Of a stretch of DNA of 64,000 nucleotides, positions 56,436 to 64,000 are shown in pieces (the stretch's first letter is position 1; every line of letters begins with the position of its first letter). The notes beneath the pieces are model-generated. The model was not told where the DNA came from and did no database searches. It saw only the letters and a program-made list of their open reading frames with translations. The stretch comes from Achromobacter xylosoxidans A8 (GTDB lineage: Bacteria > Pseudomonadota > Gammaproteobacteria > Burkholderiales > Burkholderiaceae_B). Position numbers and translations under genes: made by a program. Location of the stretch: assembly GCF_000165835.1 (NCBI RefSeq), contig NC_014640.1, forward strand, positions 620,001 to 684,000, read 5' to 3'.

Positions 56436-57881
56436 ATGCGTTTCGATCTGAAGTCTTTCCAGTTCATCGATTGCGAGCGCGCGCCCGATGCGCCCGCTGT
56501 CGTCGCCGCCGACCGCAGCCTGAGCTGGGCGCAACTGCGCGACGAGGCCGGCGCCTGGGCTGAAGAGGCGCGCAGGCATGGCGCGGCGCCGGATGTGCCG
56601 GTGACCATCTACGGTCACAAGGAAGCCTCGTTCTTCGTCGCCATGGTCGGCGCCCTGTTGATCGGGGCGCCGTTCGTGCCGGTGGACACGATCTATCCGC
56701 AGGAGCGCCTGCGCCGCATTGTCGAGATCGTGCGTGCCGCCGCCGTGTTCGATGCCGCCAGCGGCAGCTTCACGCCGGGCGAGGGCGCCATGCTGGCCGA
56801 GCGCGGCCTGGCTTACGTCATGTTCACGTCCGGCAGCACCGGCGATCCGAAGGGCGTGCAGATCGGCCGCGAAAGCGTCGGCCTGCTGGGCGACTGGATG
56901 CTGGGCAGCTTCGGCTTGGGCGAGGCGCCCGTGTTCATGAACCAGGCGCCGTTCAGCTTCGACCTGTCCATGTACGAAGTGTTCGCCACCCTGGCCGCAG
57001 GAGGCTGCTGCGTGCTGAATGCGCGTGAGCAGATCGCCGCGCCGGCAACCTGGATGGCCCGCCTGGCCGAGCACGGCGTTACCGCCTGGGTGTCCACGCC
57101 GTCATTCGCGCACCAGCAACTGGCCAACCGCGATTTCTCGCCAGCCGCCTTGCCCACGCTGCGCACCTTCCTGTTTTGCGGCGAACCGTTGCCGTCGGCG
57201 CTGGCCAAGAAACTGCGCCAGCGCTTCCCGGAGGCCGTCATTCTGAATACCTACGGCCCCACGGAAGCCACCGTGGCGACCACCTGGATCGAGGTCACCG
57301 ACGCGGTCCTGGCCGCGCACGATCCGCTGCCGGTGGGGCATGCCAAGCCCGACAGCGTGCTGATCGTGGACGAGGGCGAGATCTGCATCGTGGGCGACCA
57401 CGTCATGCGCGGCTATCTGAACCGCCCCGACCTGAACCAGGCCAAGCTCTACACCTACGCCGACGGCCGTCGCGCTTTTCGCACGGGGGACCTGGGCCAG
57501 ATGGAGGGCGACGGCCTGCTGTTCTGCCGCGGCCGCATGGATGACCAGATCAAGCTGAACGGCTATCGCATCGAACTGGCCGAGATCGATGAAGCGCTGC
57601 ACGGTCTGCCGGGCGTGGAGGGCGGCGCCTGCGCGGTGCTGCGCAGGCCTGACGGCACGGCGGTGCGATTGATCGGATTCGTGGCGGGGGTGGAGGCCGG
57701 GCAGGCGCCGTGCATGCTGGCGCCGGACGCGTTGGCGGGCTGGAAGGAGCGGCTGGCGCAGCGTCTGCCGCCTTACATGGTGCCGTCCGAGCTGGTGGCT
57801 TGTCCGGCGCTTCCCATGTCGAACAACCACAAGATCGACCGCAAGAAACTGGTCGAGATCTACGCCGGCATTTCGGCGTAA
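56436..57881 (+). CDS. D-alanine--carrier protein ligase (DltA-like)
   Basis: A 481-residue adenylating enzyme of the DltA/NRPS type: YVMFTSGSTGDPKGVQIG (phosphate loop), NQAPFSFDLSMYEVF, NTYGPTEATVATTW, FRTGDLGQMEGDGLLFCRGR, DDQIKLNGYRIEL and the C-terminal Lys in NNHKIDRKKL. It loads D-alanine on the carrier. The gene order carrier-DltD-DltX-DltB-DltA differs from the Gram-positive dltXABCD but keeps every component, and matches the idea of the Bordetella dra locus. Confidence 0.93.
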   Translation: MRFDLKSFQFIDCERAPDAPAVVAADRSLSWAQLRDEAGAWAEEARRHGAAPDVPVTIYGHKEASFFVAMVGALLIGAPFVPVDTIYPQERLRRIVEIVRAAAVFDAASGSFTPGEGAMLAERGLAYVMFTSGSTGDPKGVQIGRESVGLLGDWMLGSFGLGEAPVFMNQAPFSFDLSMYEVFATLAAGGCCVLNAREQIAAPATWMARLAEHGVTAWVSTPSFAHQQLANRDFSPAALPTLRTFLFCGEPLPSALAKKLRQRFPEAVILNTYGPTEATVATTWIEVTDAVLAAHDPLPVGHAKPDSVLIVDEGEICIVGDHVMRGYLNRPDLNQAKLYTYADGRRAFRTGDLGQMEGDGLLFCRGRMDDQIKLNGYRIELAEIDEALHGLPGVEGGACAVLRRPDGTAVRLIGFVAGVEAGQAPCMLAPDALAGWKERLAQRLPPYMVPSELVACPALPMSNNHKIDRKKLVEIYAGISA

Positions 57882-57888
57882 GCGCTTG

Positions 57889-57910
57889 CGGGGCCGCGTG
57901 CGGCCCCGCT
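57889..57910. terminator. Hairpin between the dlt-like operon and the YggT gene
   Basis: GCGGGGCCGC, GT loop, GCGGCCCCGC in the 32-base convergent gap; likely works in both directions. Confidence 0.65.
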
Positions 57911-57913
57911 GCT

Positions 57914-58474
57914 TTACAGGCCCATCATGCGCTGGCTGATGTTGGACAGCACCATCAGCAGCACCTGCGCGACGATCAGCAGCACCAGCGGCGAAAAGTC
58001 GATCGCGGTGCGCGGCAGCAGGCGGCGGATGGGGTCCAGCATGGGCGCGGTCAGCGCCTGCAGCAGCGGCATCATGGGCGCCATCGGGTTGACCCACGAC
58101 AGCACGGCCTGGATCAGCGTCAGCCACACCACCAGATTCAGCGCCCATTTGATGGCCATGATCAAGGCCGAGCCCATGGCCTTGGGCAGGTATTCCACCG
58201 GAATCAGCGCGCCGATCGCCACCAGCCAGACCAGCACCAGATAGATCAGCGCGGACAGCCACACGGCGACCAGGCTGGTCCAGTCGATCTTGTTGCTGGC
58301 GGGAATGATCTTGCGCAGGGGCAGCACCAGCCAGTTGGTGACCTGGTAGATGAAGCGCGACAAGGGGTTGAAGGGGTGCAGCCGTATCGCGTGCATCCAG
58401 GCGCGGGCAATCAGCGCCGCGCCGAACAGCGTGAACACGATTTCGAGAAGGAAGCGCAAGATTTCATCGAGCAT
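57914..58474 (-). CDS. YggT-family membrane protein
   Basis: A 186-residue integral membrane protein with two homologous YggT repeats (FNPLSRFIYQVTNWLVLPLR and LTAPMLDPIRRLLP), each after a hydrophobic helix pair. The function is not settled; relatives affect osmotic tolerance and division-site assembly. The ATG at 58474 starts MLDEIL; a GTG at 58486 is an alternative. Confidence 0.9.
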   Translation of the reverse strand: MLDEILRFLLEIVFTLFGAALIARAWMHAIRLHPFNPLSRFIYQVTNWLVLPLRKIIPASNKIDWTSLVAVWLSALIYLVLVWLVAIGALIPVEYLPKAMGSALIMAIKWALNLVVWLTLIQAVLSWVNPMAPMMPLLQALTAPMLDPIRRLLPRTAIDFSPLVLLIVAQVLLMVLSNISQRMMGL

Positions 58475-58594
58475 GGACACGGTCACCCTGAAAAAGAGGA
58501 GTCAATTGTCGCACGCCCAAGCGAAAAATCGCCGGCAGGCAGCGCGTGCTCGACGTCTGGGGGAGAGGCTGGCCGATTGCGGACCGGGCGGACA

Positions 58595-58626
58595 TGAAAA
58601 AGCCGCCCGGCCTAGGCCAGGCGGCT
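58595..58626 (-). terminator. Intrinsic terminator of the histone-like gene
   Basis: Read on the minus strand, AGCCGCC-x-GGCC pairs across TA and is followed by a run of T, 30 bases after the stop codon of the gene at 58657. Confidence 0.88.
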
Positions 58627-58656
58627 CTGCGAAGCTAGCGCTTCGAACCGTCCGGA

Positions 58657-59322
58657 TTAGGGACGGCCACCCGTCGGGAACGGCCACGACGCGGCGGGGT
58701 TCAGCGCGGTCTTCGCGCCCGGAGCGGCAGCCGTGGACGGCGGCGTTACGGGCTTCTTCGGAGCGGCTTTCTTCGCAGCGGGCTTCTTGGCGGCGGCAGG
58801 CTTCTTGGCAGCAGCAGGCTTGGCAGCAGCGGGAGCCTTCTTGGCAGCAGGCGCCTTCTTGGCGACGGCCTTCTTGGCAACCGCCTTCTTGGCAGCAGGC
58901 GCCTTCTTGGCGACGGCCTTCTTGGCTACCGCTTTCTTGGCGACGGCCTTCTTGGCGACGACTTTCTTGGCTACGGCTTTCTTGGCGACGGCCTTCTTGG
59001 CAACCGCCTTCTTGGCGACGGCTTTCTTGGCCACGGCCTTCTTGGCGACAACCTTCTTGGCTACCGCTTTCTTGGCCACGGCCTTCTTGGCGACGGCCTT
59101 CTTGGCTACCGCTTTCTTGGCTACCGCTTTCTTGGCGGCGACCTTCTTGACTGCCGGCTTCTTGGCGGCAACCTTCTTCACTGCCTGCTTCTTGGCAGCG
59201 ACTTTCTTGACGGCTACCTTCTTGACGGCAGCTTTCTTGGCCGGTGCGGCCTTCTTCGCTACTGCCTTCTTGGCGGCGGGCTTCTTCACCGCTTTCTTTA
59301 CGGCTTTCTTGGCTGTTGCCAT
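58657..59322 (-). CDS. Histone H1-like Lys/Ala-repeat DNA-binding protein
   Basis: A 221-residue protein made almost entirely of Lys, Ala and Val in AVAKK- and AAKKA-type pentapeptide repeats, with a non-repetitive C-terminal tail (~190-221; [25 protein letters not shown]). It resembles the Bordetella/Achromobacter H1-like nucleoid proteins, which bind DNA non-specifically and vary in length by repeat number. A 15-bp unit is repeated in the DNA (about 58850-59150). AGGAG is correctly spaced for the ATG at 59322 rather than the one at 59328. Confidence 0.93.
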   Translation of the reverse strand: MATAKKAVKKAVKKPAAKKAVAKKAAPAKKAAVKKVAVKKVAAKKQAVKKVAAKKPAVKKVAAKKAVAKKAVAKKAVAKKAVAKKAVAKKVVAKKAVAKKAVAKKAVAKKAVAKKAVAKKVVAKKAVAKKAVAKKAVAKKAPAAKKAVAKKAVAKKAPAAKKAPAAAKPAAAKKPAAAKKPAAKKAAPKKPVTPPSTAAAPGAKTALNPAASWPFPTGGRP

Positions 59323-59742
59323 GGTCATGCTCCTTAGGTTCAGGGGTCCCAGAACTTAAACCCGTGCCCCGATCCGCCAACGGCGCATCGTGCCCGGGCT
59401 ATTCATCGGCGCAAGCCGCTGTTCTGTGCGAGCAACAGCTACTACGGTTTGCGCTAATGAATTCGGCACAGCCATTTGATATGGCCCCCGCTCCTATGGC
59501 GCGAGCCATTTCAAATGGCGCCGGCAGGCGACCTGATCACAGGCCGCCGACCGCTTGTTCTACGTGTTCGAAATGCCTCCACGCCGCGCCTTCGGCTCGC
59601 TGCCCCCGAGGGGGTGCGCTTTTCCTTGAGACGGCCCGGCGGCAAAACACCCTGACCAGGGAGAGCGTCATCAAGCCTGTTGCGAACGCGACGCTCCTTG
59701 CTTCTGGAGCGTGCCCGCGCCGGGCCTGATGACGTACTGCTT
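59323..59742. other. Gene-free region between the histone-like gene and nrdB
   Basis: This holds the histone-like gene's promoter and the nrdB 3' end. Two related palindromic sites occur: GCCAT-TTGAT-ATGGC (59471-59485) and the perfect GCCATTT-C-AAATGGC (59505-59519). A CCCCC-GA-GGGGG hairpin sits at about 59603-59614, after TTCGGCTCGCTG and before CGCTTTT. No gene is supported. Confidence 0.55.
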
Positions 59743-60942
59743 TTACTCCCAGCTCAGCGTGCCACCGGTTTGGTATTCGATCACGCGAGTTTCAAAAAAG
59801 TTGCGTTCCTTTTTAAGATCGATCATTTCCGCCATCCACGGGAAGGGGTTTTCTTCCTGGGGGTACAGCGGTTCGATACCGATTTGCTGGCAACGACGGT
59901 TGGCGATGAAGCGCAGATAGGATTTGAACATAGGTGCGTTCAAGCCCAACACGCCGCGCGGCATCGTGTCTTCGGCGTAAGCGTATTCGAGTTCGACCGC
60001 TTTGCGGAAGAGTTCTCGAATTTCTTCGCGGAATTCCGGCGTCCACAGATGCGGATTTTCCAGTTTGACGGTGTTGATCAGGTCGATGCCGAAATTGCAG
60101 TGCATGGATTCATCGCGCAGGATGTACATGTACTGTTCGGCGGCGCCGGTCATCTTGTTCTGGCGGCCCAGCGCCAGGATCTGCGTGAAGCCAACGTAGA
60201 AGAACAGGCCTTCCATCAGGCAAGCGAAGACGATCAGCGACTTCAGCAGCGTCTGGTCGGCTTCGGGAGTGCCCGTCTTGAAGTTGGGGTCCGCGATCGC
60301 GTCGATGAACGGGATCAGGAACTCGTCCTTGGCGCGGATGGACGGCACTTCGTTGTAAGCGTTGAAGATCTCCGCTTCGTCCAGGTCCAGGCTTTCGACG
60401 ATGTATTGATAGGCGTGCGTGTGGATCGCTTCTTCAAACGCCTGGCGCAGCAGGAACTGGCGGCACTCGGGCGCCGTGATGTGGCGGTAGGTGCCCAGCA
60501 CGATGTTGTTCGCGGCCAGCGAGTCGGCGGTGACGAAGAAACCCAGGTTGCGCTTGACGATGCGGCGCTCGTCCTCGGTGAGCCCGTTCGGGTTCTTCCA
60601 GAGGGCGATGTCGCGCGACATGTTGATCTCTTGCGGCATCCAGTGGTTGGCGCAAGTGGCCAGGTACTTTTCCCACGCCCACTTGTACTTGAACGGTACG
60701 AGCTGGTTGACGTCGGTCTGGCCGTTGATGATGCGCTTGTCGGCAACCTTCACGCGTTGCGAGGTGGCGGCGCCGCTGGCGGCCAGGCCGGCCGCGTGTT
60801 CAGGCGCGGCGGGCGTGGGCATGGCGGTGTCGCCGAAAACACCGGTCGCCGCCCGGACTTCGGGCGCAGCCTGCCCACCGGCCGCGGGTGCGGGCGATTG
60901 AGCAGCTTGCGTGGCGATGGTGTCGTCTTCCCAATTAATCAT
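59743..60942 (-). CDS. nrdB: Ribonucleotide reductase class Ia, beta subunit
   Basis: A 399-residue diiron-tyrosyl radical protein. The E-x2-H-x3-Y stretch in [12 protein letters not shown] gives the iron ligands and radical Tyr; [10 protein letters not shown] and [13 protein letters not shown] supply the other ligands. An Ala/Pro-rich segment (~11-60) near the N-terminus, after the conserved INWED, is longer than in E. coli. It lies 20 bases after nrdA. Confidence 0.95.
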   Translation of the reverse strand: MINWEDDTIATQAAQSPAPAAGGQAAPEVRAATGVFGDTAMPTPAAPEHAAGLAASGAATSQRVKVADKRIINGQTDVNQLVPFKYKWAWEKYLATCANHWMPQEINMSRDIALWKNPNGLTEDERRIVKRNLGFFVTADSLAANNIVLGTYRHITAPECRQFLLRQAFEEAIHTHAYQYIVESLDLDEAEIFNAYNEVPSIRAKDEFLIPFIDAIADPNFKTGTPEADQTLLKSLIVFACLMEGLFFYVGFTQILALGRQNKMTGAAEQYMYILRDESMHCNFGIDLINTVKLENPHLWTPEFREEIRELFRKAVELEYAYAEDTMPRGVLGLNAPMFKSYLRFIANRRCQQIGIEPLYPQEENPFPWMAEMIDLKKERNFFETRVIEYQTGGTLSWE

Positions 60943-60962
60943 GATTCATTCTCCGGAGGCGG

Positions 60963-63893
60963 TTATTGGCAGGCTTCGCACTCTTCGAAGCCGGGGTCGC
61001 CCGGCCGCATGGTGCAAACCGCCCCGAGAACTTCGGGTTCCGGCAAAACAGGTGCAGCAGCGACAGCGGCGGACGTGGACTGGCCTCCTGCGGAAACGGC
61101 GTTCAATTCGCCGCCGCGTCCCGTGGACTTCTCGGCGCTGGTGGCGCCCAGGGTACGCAGGTAGTAGGTCGTCTTCAGGCCGCGCTTCCAAGCCAGCTTG
61201 TAGGTGTCGTCCAGTTTCTTGCCCGACGCGCCGGCCATGTAGATGTTCAGCGACTGTGCTTGATCGATCCACTTCTGGCGGCGCGACGCGCATTCAACCA
61301 GCCAGCTCGGTTCGACTTCGAACGCAGTGGCGTAGAGGTCGCGGAGTTCGGAAGGTACGCGATCGATGCGGGACAGGCTGCCGTCGAAGTACTTGAGGTC
61401 GGCGACCATGACTTCGTCCCAGAGACCGAGTTTCTTCAGGTCACGCACGAGGTAATCGTTAACGACCGTGAACTCGCCGGAGAGATTCGATTTGACGTAC
61501 AAGTTCTGGAAAGTGGGTTCGATGCACGCAGATACGCCAATGATATTGGAAATAGTCGCGGTTGGGGCGATTGCGATGCAATTGGAGTTGCGCATGCCAT
61601 GTTTTTTGATGCGCGCGCGCAACGTATCCCAATCGAGCGTGCTCGACTCATCAACTTCAACATGACCACCGCGTTCATCGCGCAGCATCTTCAACGTGTC
61701 TTGCGGCAAGATGCCGCGCGACCACAGCGAGCCTTCATACGATTGATAGCGGCCGCGCTCTTCAGCGAGCAGGCTCGAGGCCCAGTACGCGTGATAGCAC
61801 ACGGCTTCCATCGAACGGTCGGCGAATTCGACGGCGGACTGCGATGCGTAAGGCACGCGCATCATCTGCAGGCAATCCTGGAAGCCCATGATGCCCATGC
61901 CCACCGGACGATGGCGCGCGTTGGAATTGCGAGCCTTGTCGACGGCGTAGTAGTTGATGTCGATCACGTTGTCGAGCATGCGCATGGCGATGCTGACGGT
62001 GCGCTTGATCTTGTCGTGGTCGAGTTCGAAACCGCCGCCGGCAGCCGGCTTCATGTGCGCGACCAGGTTCACGGAACCCAGGTTGCACACCGCGATTTCG
62101 GATTCGTTGGTGTTCAGCGTGATCTCGGTGCACAGGTTCGAGCTGTGGACCACGCCCACGTGCTGCTGCGGCGAACGGATGTTGCAAGGATCCTTGAACG
62201 TGATCCAGGGGTGGCCGGTTTCGAACAGCATCGACAGCATCTTGCGCCACAGGTTCAGCGCCGGCATCTTCTTGAAGAGCTTGAGCTCGCCGCTGGCCAC
62301 GCGCGCTTCGTAGCCCACGTAGGCTTCTTCAAAGGCGCGGCCGTACTTGTCGTGCAGGTCGGGGCAGTCGGACGGCGAGAACAGCGTCCACTCGCCGCCT
62401 TCCATGACGCGCTTCATGAACAGGTCGGGAATCCAGTTCGCCGTGTTCATGTCGTGCGTGCGGCGGCGCTCGTCGCCGGTGTTCTTGCGCAGTTCCAGGA
62501 ATTCTTCGATGTCCAGGTGCCACGATTCCAGGTACGTGCAGACAGCGCCCTTGCGCTTGCCGCCCTGGTTGACCGCGACGGCGGTGTCGTTGACGACCTT
62601 CAGGAACGGCACGACGCCTTGGCTTTCGCCGTTGGTGCCCTTGATGTGGCTGCGCAGCGCGCGCACCGGGGTCCAGTCGTTGCCCAGGCCGCCGGCGTAC
62701 TTGGCCAGCAGCGCGTTTTCCTTGATGGCGTCGTAGATGCCTTCCAGGTCGTCGGAGACGGTGGTGAGGTAGCACGACGACAGCTGCGAGTGCAGGGTGC
62801 CGGAGTTGAACAGCGTCGGCGTCGAGCTCATGAAGTCGAACGAGGACAGGATCTCGTAGAACTCGATGGCGCGGGTTTCGCGGTCGGCTTCGCGCAGCGC
62901 CAGGCCCATGGCCACGCGCATGAAGAACACCTGCGGCAGTTCGATGCGGGTGCCGCGGATGTGCAGGAAGTAGCGGTCGTACAGGGTCTGCAGGCCGAGG
63001 TAGCCGAATTGCAGATCGCGCTTGGCGTTCAGGGCGTGGCCCAGCTTGGTCAGGTCATAGCTGGCCAGGTCGGGCGACAGCAGGCCGCCTTCGATGCCGC
63101 GGGCGATGAAGGTGGGGAAGTATTCGGCGTAGCGGGCGGCCATGCCGTCCTGCGAGACTTCCTCGCCCAGCACTTCCTTGCGGATCGTGTGCAGCAGCAG
63201 ACGTGCGGTGACCTGGCTGTAGGCCGGGTCCTTTTCGACCAGCGCGCGCGCGGACAGGATGGCGGACTTGAACACTTCGTCGACGGGAATGCCGTCGTAC
63301 AGGTTCTTGACCGTTTCCTTCAGGATCGCTTCCGTGTCGATGAATTCGGCCAGGCCTTCGCCGGCGGCTTCGATGGTGGCGCGCAGTTCAGCCAGGTCCA
63401 GCGGGCGGCGCACGCCGGCGTCGGTCACGTTCAGCACGTGCTCCTGCGGGGCGGCGGCCTTCTCCTGGGTGTCGGCGGCGGCGGCGGCTGCGGCGCGTTC
63501 CTGCGTGCGCTTTTCGCGGTACAGCACGTAGGCGCGGGCAACGTCGTGTTCGCCCGAGCGCATCAGGGCCAGTTCGACCTGGTCCTGGATGTCTTCAATA
63601 TGGAAGGTGCCGCCGTTGGGGCGGTTGCGCACCAGCGCATTGACGGCCTGGCCGGTCAGGTTCTCGACCAGCTCACGCACGCGCGCCGAGGCCGCGCCCT
63701 GGCCGCCGTTGACGGCCAGGAAGGCCTTGGTCATGGCGATGGCGATCTTGTTGGGTTCGAACCCGACCACCGAGCCATTGCGGCGAATGATGTTGTAGCT
63801 GGCCCATTGCCCGCCATTGGCGTCGGCAGGGGAATCGGTTTGCGAGGGCGGCACGGCCGTAGGCCGGGTCACAGAGGCGATCGTAGTCTGCAT
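60963..63893 (-). CDS. nrdA: Ribonucleotide reductase class Ia, alpha subunit
   Basis: A 976-residue catalytic subunit. There is an ATP-cone at ~30-135 (NIIRRNGSVVGFEPNKIAIA) and a second cone-like region at ~150-240 (two cones occur in some proteobacterial NrdA). The ten-stranded barrel has NLCTEITLNTNESEIAVCNLG and NSNCIAIAPTATISNI, the radical-transfer Tyr pair is in LKTTYYLRTLG, and the C-terminal redox pair in CEACQ. The ATG at 63893 follows AGGAGC. It reduces ribonucleotides to deoxyribonucleotides. Confidence 0.96.
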   Translation of the reverse strand: MQTTIASVTRPTAVPPSQTDSPADANGGQWASYNIIRRNGSVVGFEPNKIAIAMTKAFLAVNGGQGAASARVRELVENLTGQAVNALVRNRPNGGTFHIEDIQDQVELALMRSGEHDVARAYVLYREKRTQERAAAAAAADTQEKAAAPQEHVLNVTDAGVRRPLDLAELRATIEAAGEGLAEFIDTEAILKETVKNLYDGIPVDEVFKSAILSARALVEKDPAYSQVTARLLLHTIRKEVLGEEVSQDGMAARYAEYFPTFIARGIEGGLLSPDLASYDLTKLGHALNAKRDLQFGYLGLQTLYDRYFLHIRGTRIELPQVFFMRVAMGLALREADRETRAIEFYEILSSFDFMSSTPTLFNSGTLHSQLSSCYLTTVSDDLEGIYDAIKENALLAKYAGGLGNDWTPVRALRSHIKGTNGESQGVVPFLKVVNDTAVAVNQGGKRKGAVCTYLESWHLDIEEFLELRKNTGDERRRTHDMNTANWIPDLFMKRVMEGGEWTLFSPSDCPDLHDKYGRAFEEAYVGYEARVASGELKLFKKMPALNLWRKMLSMLFETGHPWITFKDPCNIRSPQQHVGVVHSSNLCTEITLNTNESEIAVCNLGSVNLVAHMKPAAGGGFELDHDKIKRTVSIAMRMLDNVIDINYYAVDKARNSNARHRPVGMGIMGFQDCLQMMRVPYASQSAVEFADRSMEAVCYHAYWASSLLAEERGRYQSYEGSLWSRGILPQDTLKMLRDERGGHVEVDESSTLDWDTLRARIKKHGMRNSNCIAIAPTATISNIIGVSACIEPTFQNLYVKSNLSGEFTVVNDYLVRDLKKLGLWDEVMVADLKYFDGSLSRIDRVPSELRDLYATAFEVEPSWLVECASRRQKWIDQAQSLNIYMAGASGKKLDDTYKLAWKRGLKTTYYLRTLGATSAEKSTGRGGELNAVSAGGQSTSAAVAAAPVLPEPEVLGAVCTMRPGDPGFEECEACQ

Positions 63894-63925
63894 GGAAGCT
63901 CCTGTGCGAAAAGCGCGTAGATAGC

Positions 63926-63944
63926 GACATGACGACGTCATGTC
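63926..63944 (-). promoter_or_regulatory. Perfect inverted repeat upstream of nrdA
   Basis: GACATGAC-GAC-GTCATGTC lies 33 bases upstream of the nrdA start codon, probably in or near the promoter. It does not match the AT-rich NrdR box. The rest of the 107-base upstream segment shows no further gene. Confidence 0.55.
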
Positions 63945-64000
63945 AGGTACGAAATTGGATCTTTTGAGGGGGTCGCAACGTTCTGGACGGGCTAGTCCAA

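Noticed and set aside
58850..59150. CRISPR-like array
   Set aside because: The regular units are coding repeats of a Lys/Ala protein with no unique spacers.
60966..63920. 984-residue frame antisense to nrdA
   Set aside because: A GC-driven shadow of a gene with clear catalytic motifs; its translation shows no domain.
63894..64000. NrdR box upstream of nrdA
   Set aside because: No AT-rich ACA...TGT palindrome pair of the expected type is visible in the 107 bases available.

Overview
The window is about 64 kb of GC-rich DNA with the gene content and gene order of a betaproteobacterium of the family Alcaligenaceae. The best guess is Achromobacter or a close Bordetella relative. The evidence is a rubredoxin/thiD/thiE/hemL block, a yqgE-ruvX-pyrB/pyrC-plsC block, aroQ-accB-accC-prmA, a histone-H1-like AKKAV-repeat protein, a dlt/dra-type D-alanylation operon and nrdAB. 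This is inferred from protein features and synteny; no database was searched. No rRNA, tRNA, CRISPR array, prophage or transposase gene was seen.

Layout. (1) 0-1.9 kb: the 3' part of a PAS/GAF-GGDEF-EAL cyclic-di-GMP protein. (2) 3.1-10.9 kb: a seven-gene operon for aerobic CoA-thioester degradation of an aromatic acid, probably 2-aminobenzoate: monooxygenase/old-yellow-enzyme fusion, SDR, enoyl-CoA hydratase, acyl-CoA dehydrogenase, CoA ligase, thioesterase and a RidA-like protein. (3) 11.4-18.5 kb: an AraC regulator divergent from a second aromatic operon (periplasmic binding protein, dienelactone hydrolase fusion, Rieske dioxygenase alpha and beta, isochorismatase-like protein, SDR). (4) 18.5-33.7 kb: mostly housekeeping genes: FapA/DUF342, lytic transglycosylase, hemL, thiE, thiD, rubredoxin, yqgE, ruvX, a pyrB'/pyrC' pair that looks catalytically dead, plsC, apaH, lptG, mtgA, aroE and a TonB-like protein. 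(5) 33.8-41.2 kb: a Fe3+/phosphate-sugar-type ABC importer plus a two-component system whose histidine kinase carries a substrate-binding protein fused to its C-terminus. (6) 42-53.3 kb: RNB exonuclease, YqiA esterase, mpl, TlpA-like thioredoxin, aroQ, accBC, prmA, a zinc-ribbon membrane protein, a PfkB kinase and a glycine-zipper lipoprotein. (7) 53.6-57.9 kb: a complete dlt/dra-like operon that includes a 69-residue DltX-like peptide. (8) 57.9-63.9 kb: YggT, the histone-H1-like protein and nrdAB.

The most unusual feature is not a protein. Four long gene-free gaps (1.9-2.9, 11.0-11.4, 28.5-29.05 and 41.3-42.0 kb) hold copies of one composite, highly structured repeat. Its largest module (A, five copies) is a long-armed hairpin. 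The 29-34 bp stem differs in sequence from copy to copy but is always self-complementary, while the ~100-nt loop is conserved. A second hairpin module (D) also covaries. A third (C) shows the reverse: constant stem, variable loop. The modules sit in head-to-head pairs. I do not recognise this family, and it is the best candidate here for an undescribed system (structured RNA or hairpin-based mobile element).

Other points of interest are the kinase-binding-protein fusion, the paired PyrB/PyrC pseudoenzymes, the DltX-like peptide with an F-x-Y-x-x-F tail in a Gram-negative, and two enzyme homologues that lack their usual catalytic residue (RidA-like Arg to Met, isochorismatase-like Cys to Val).
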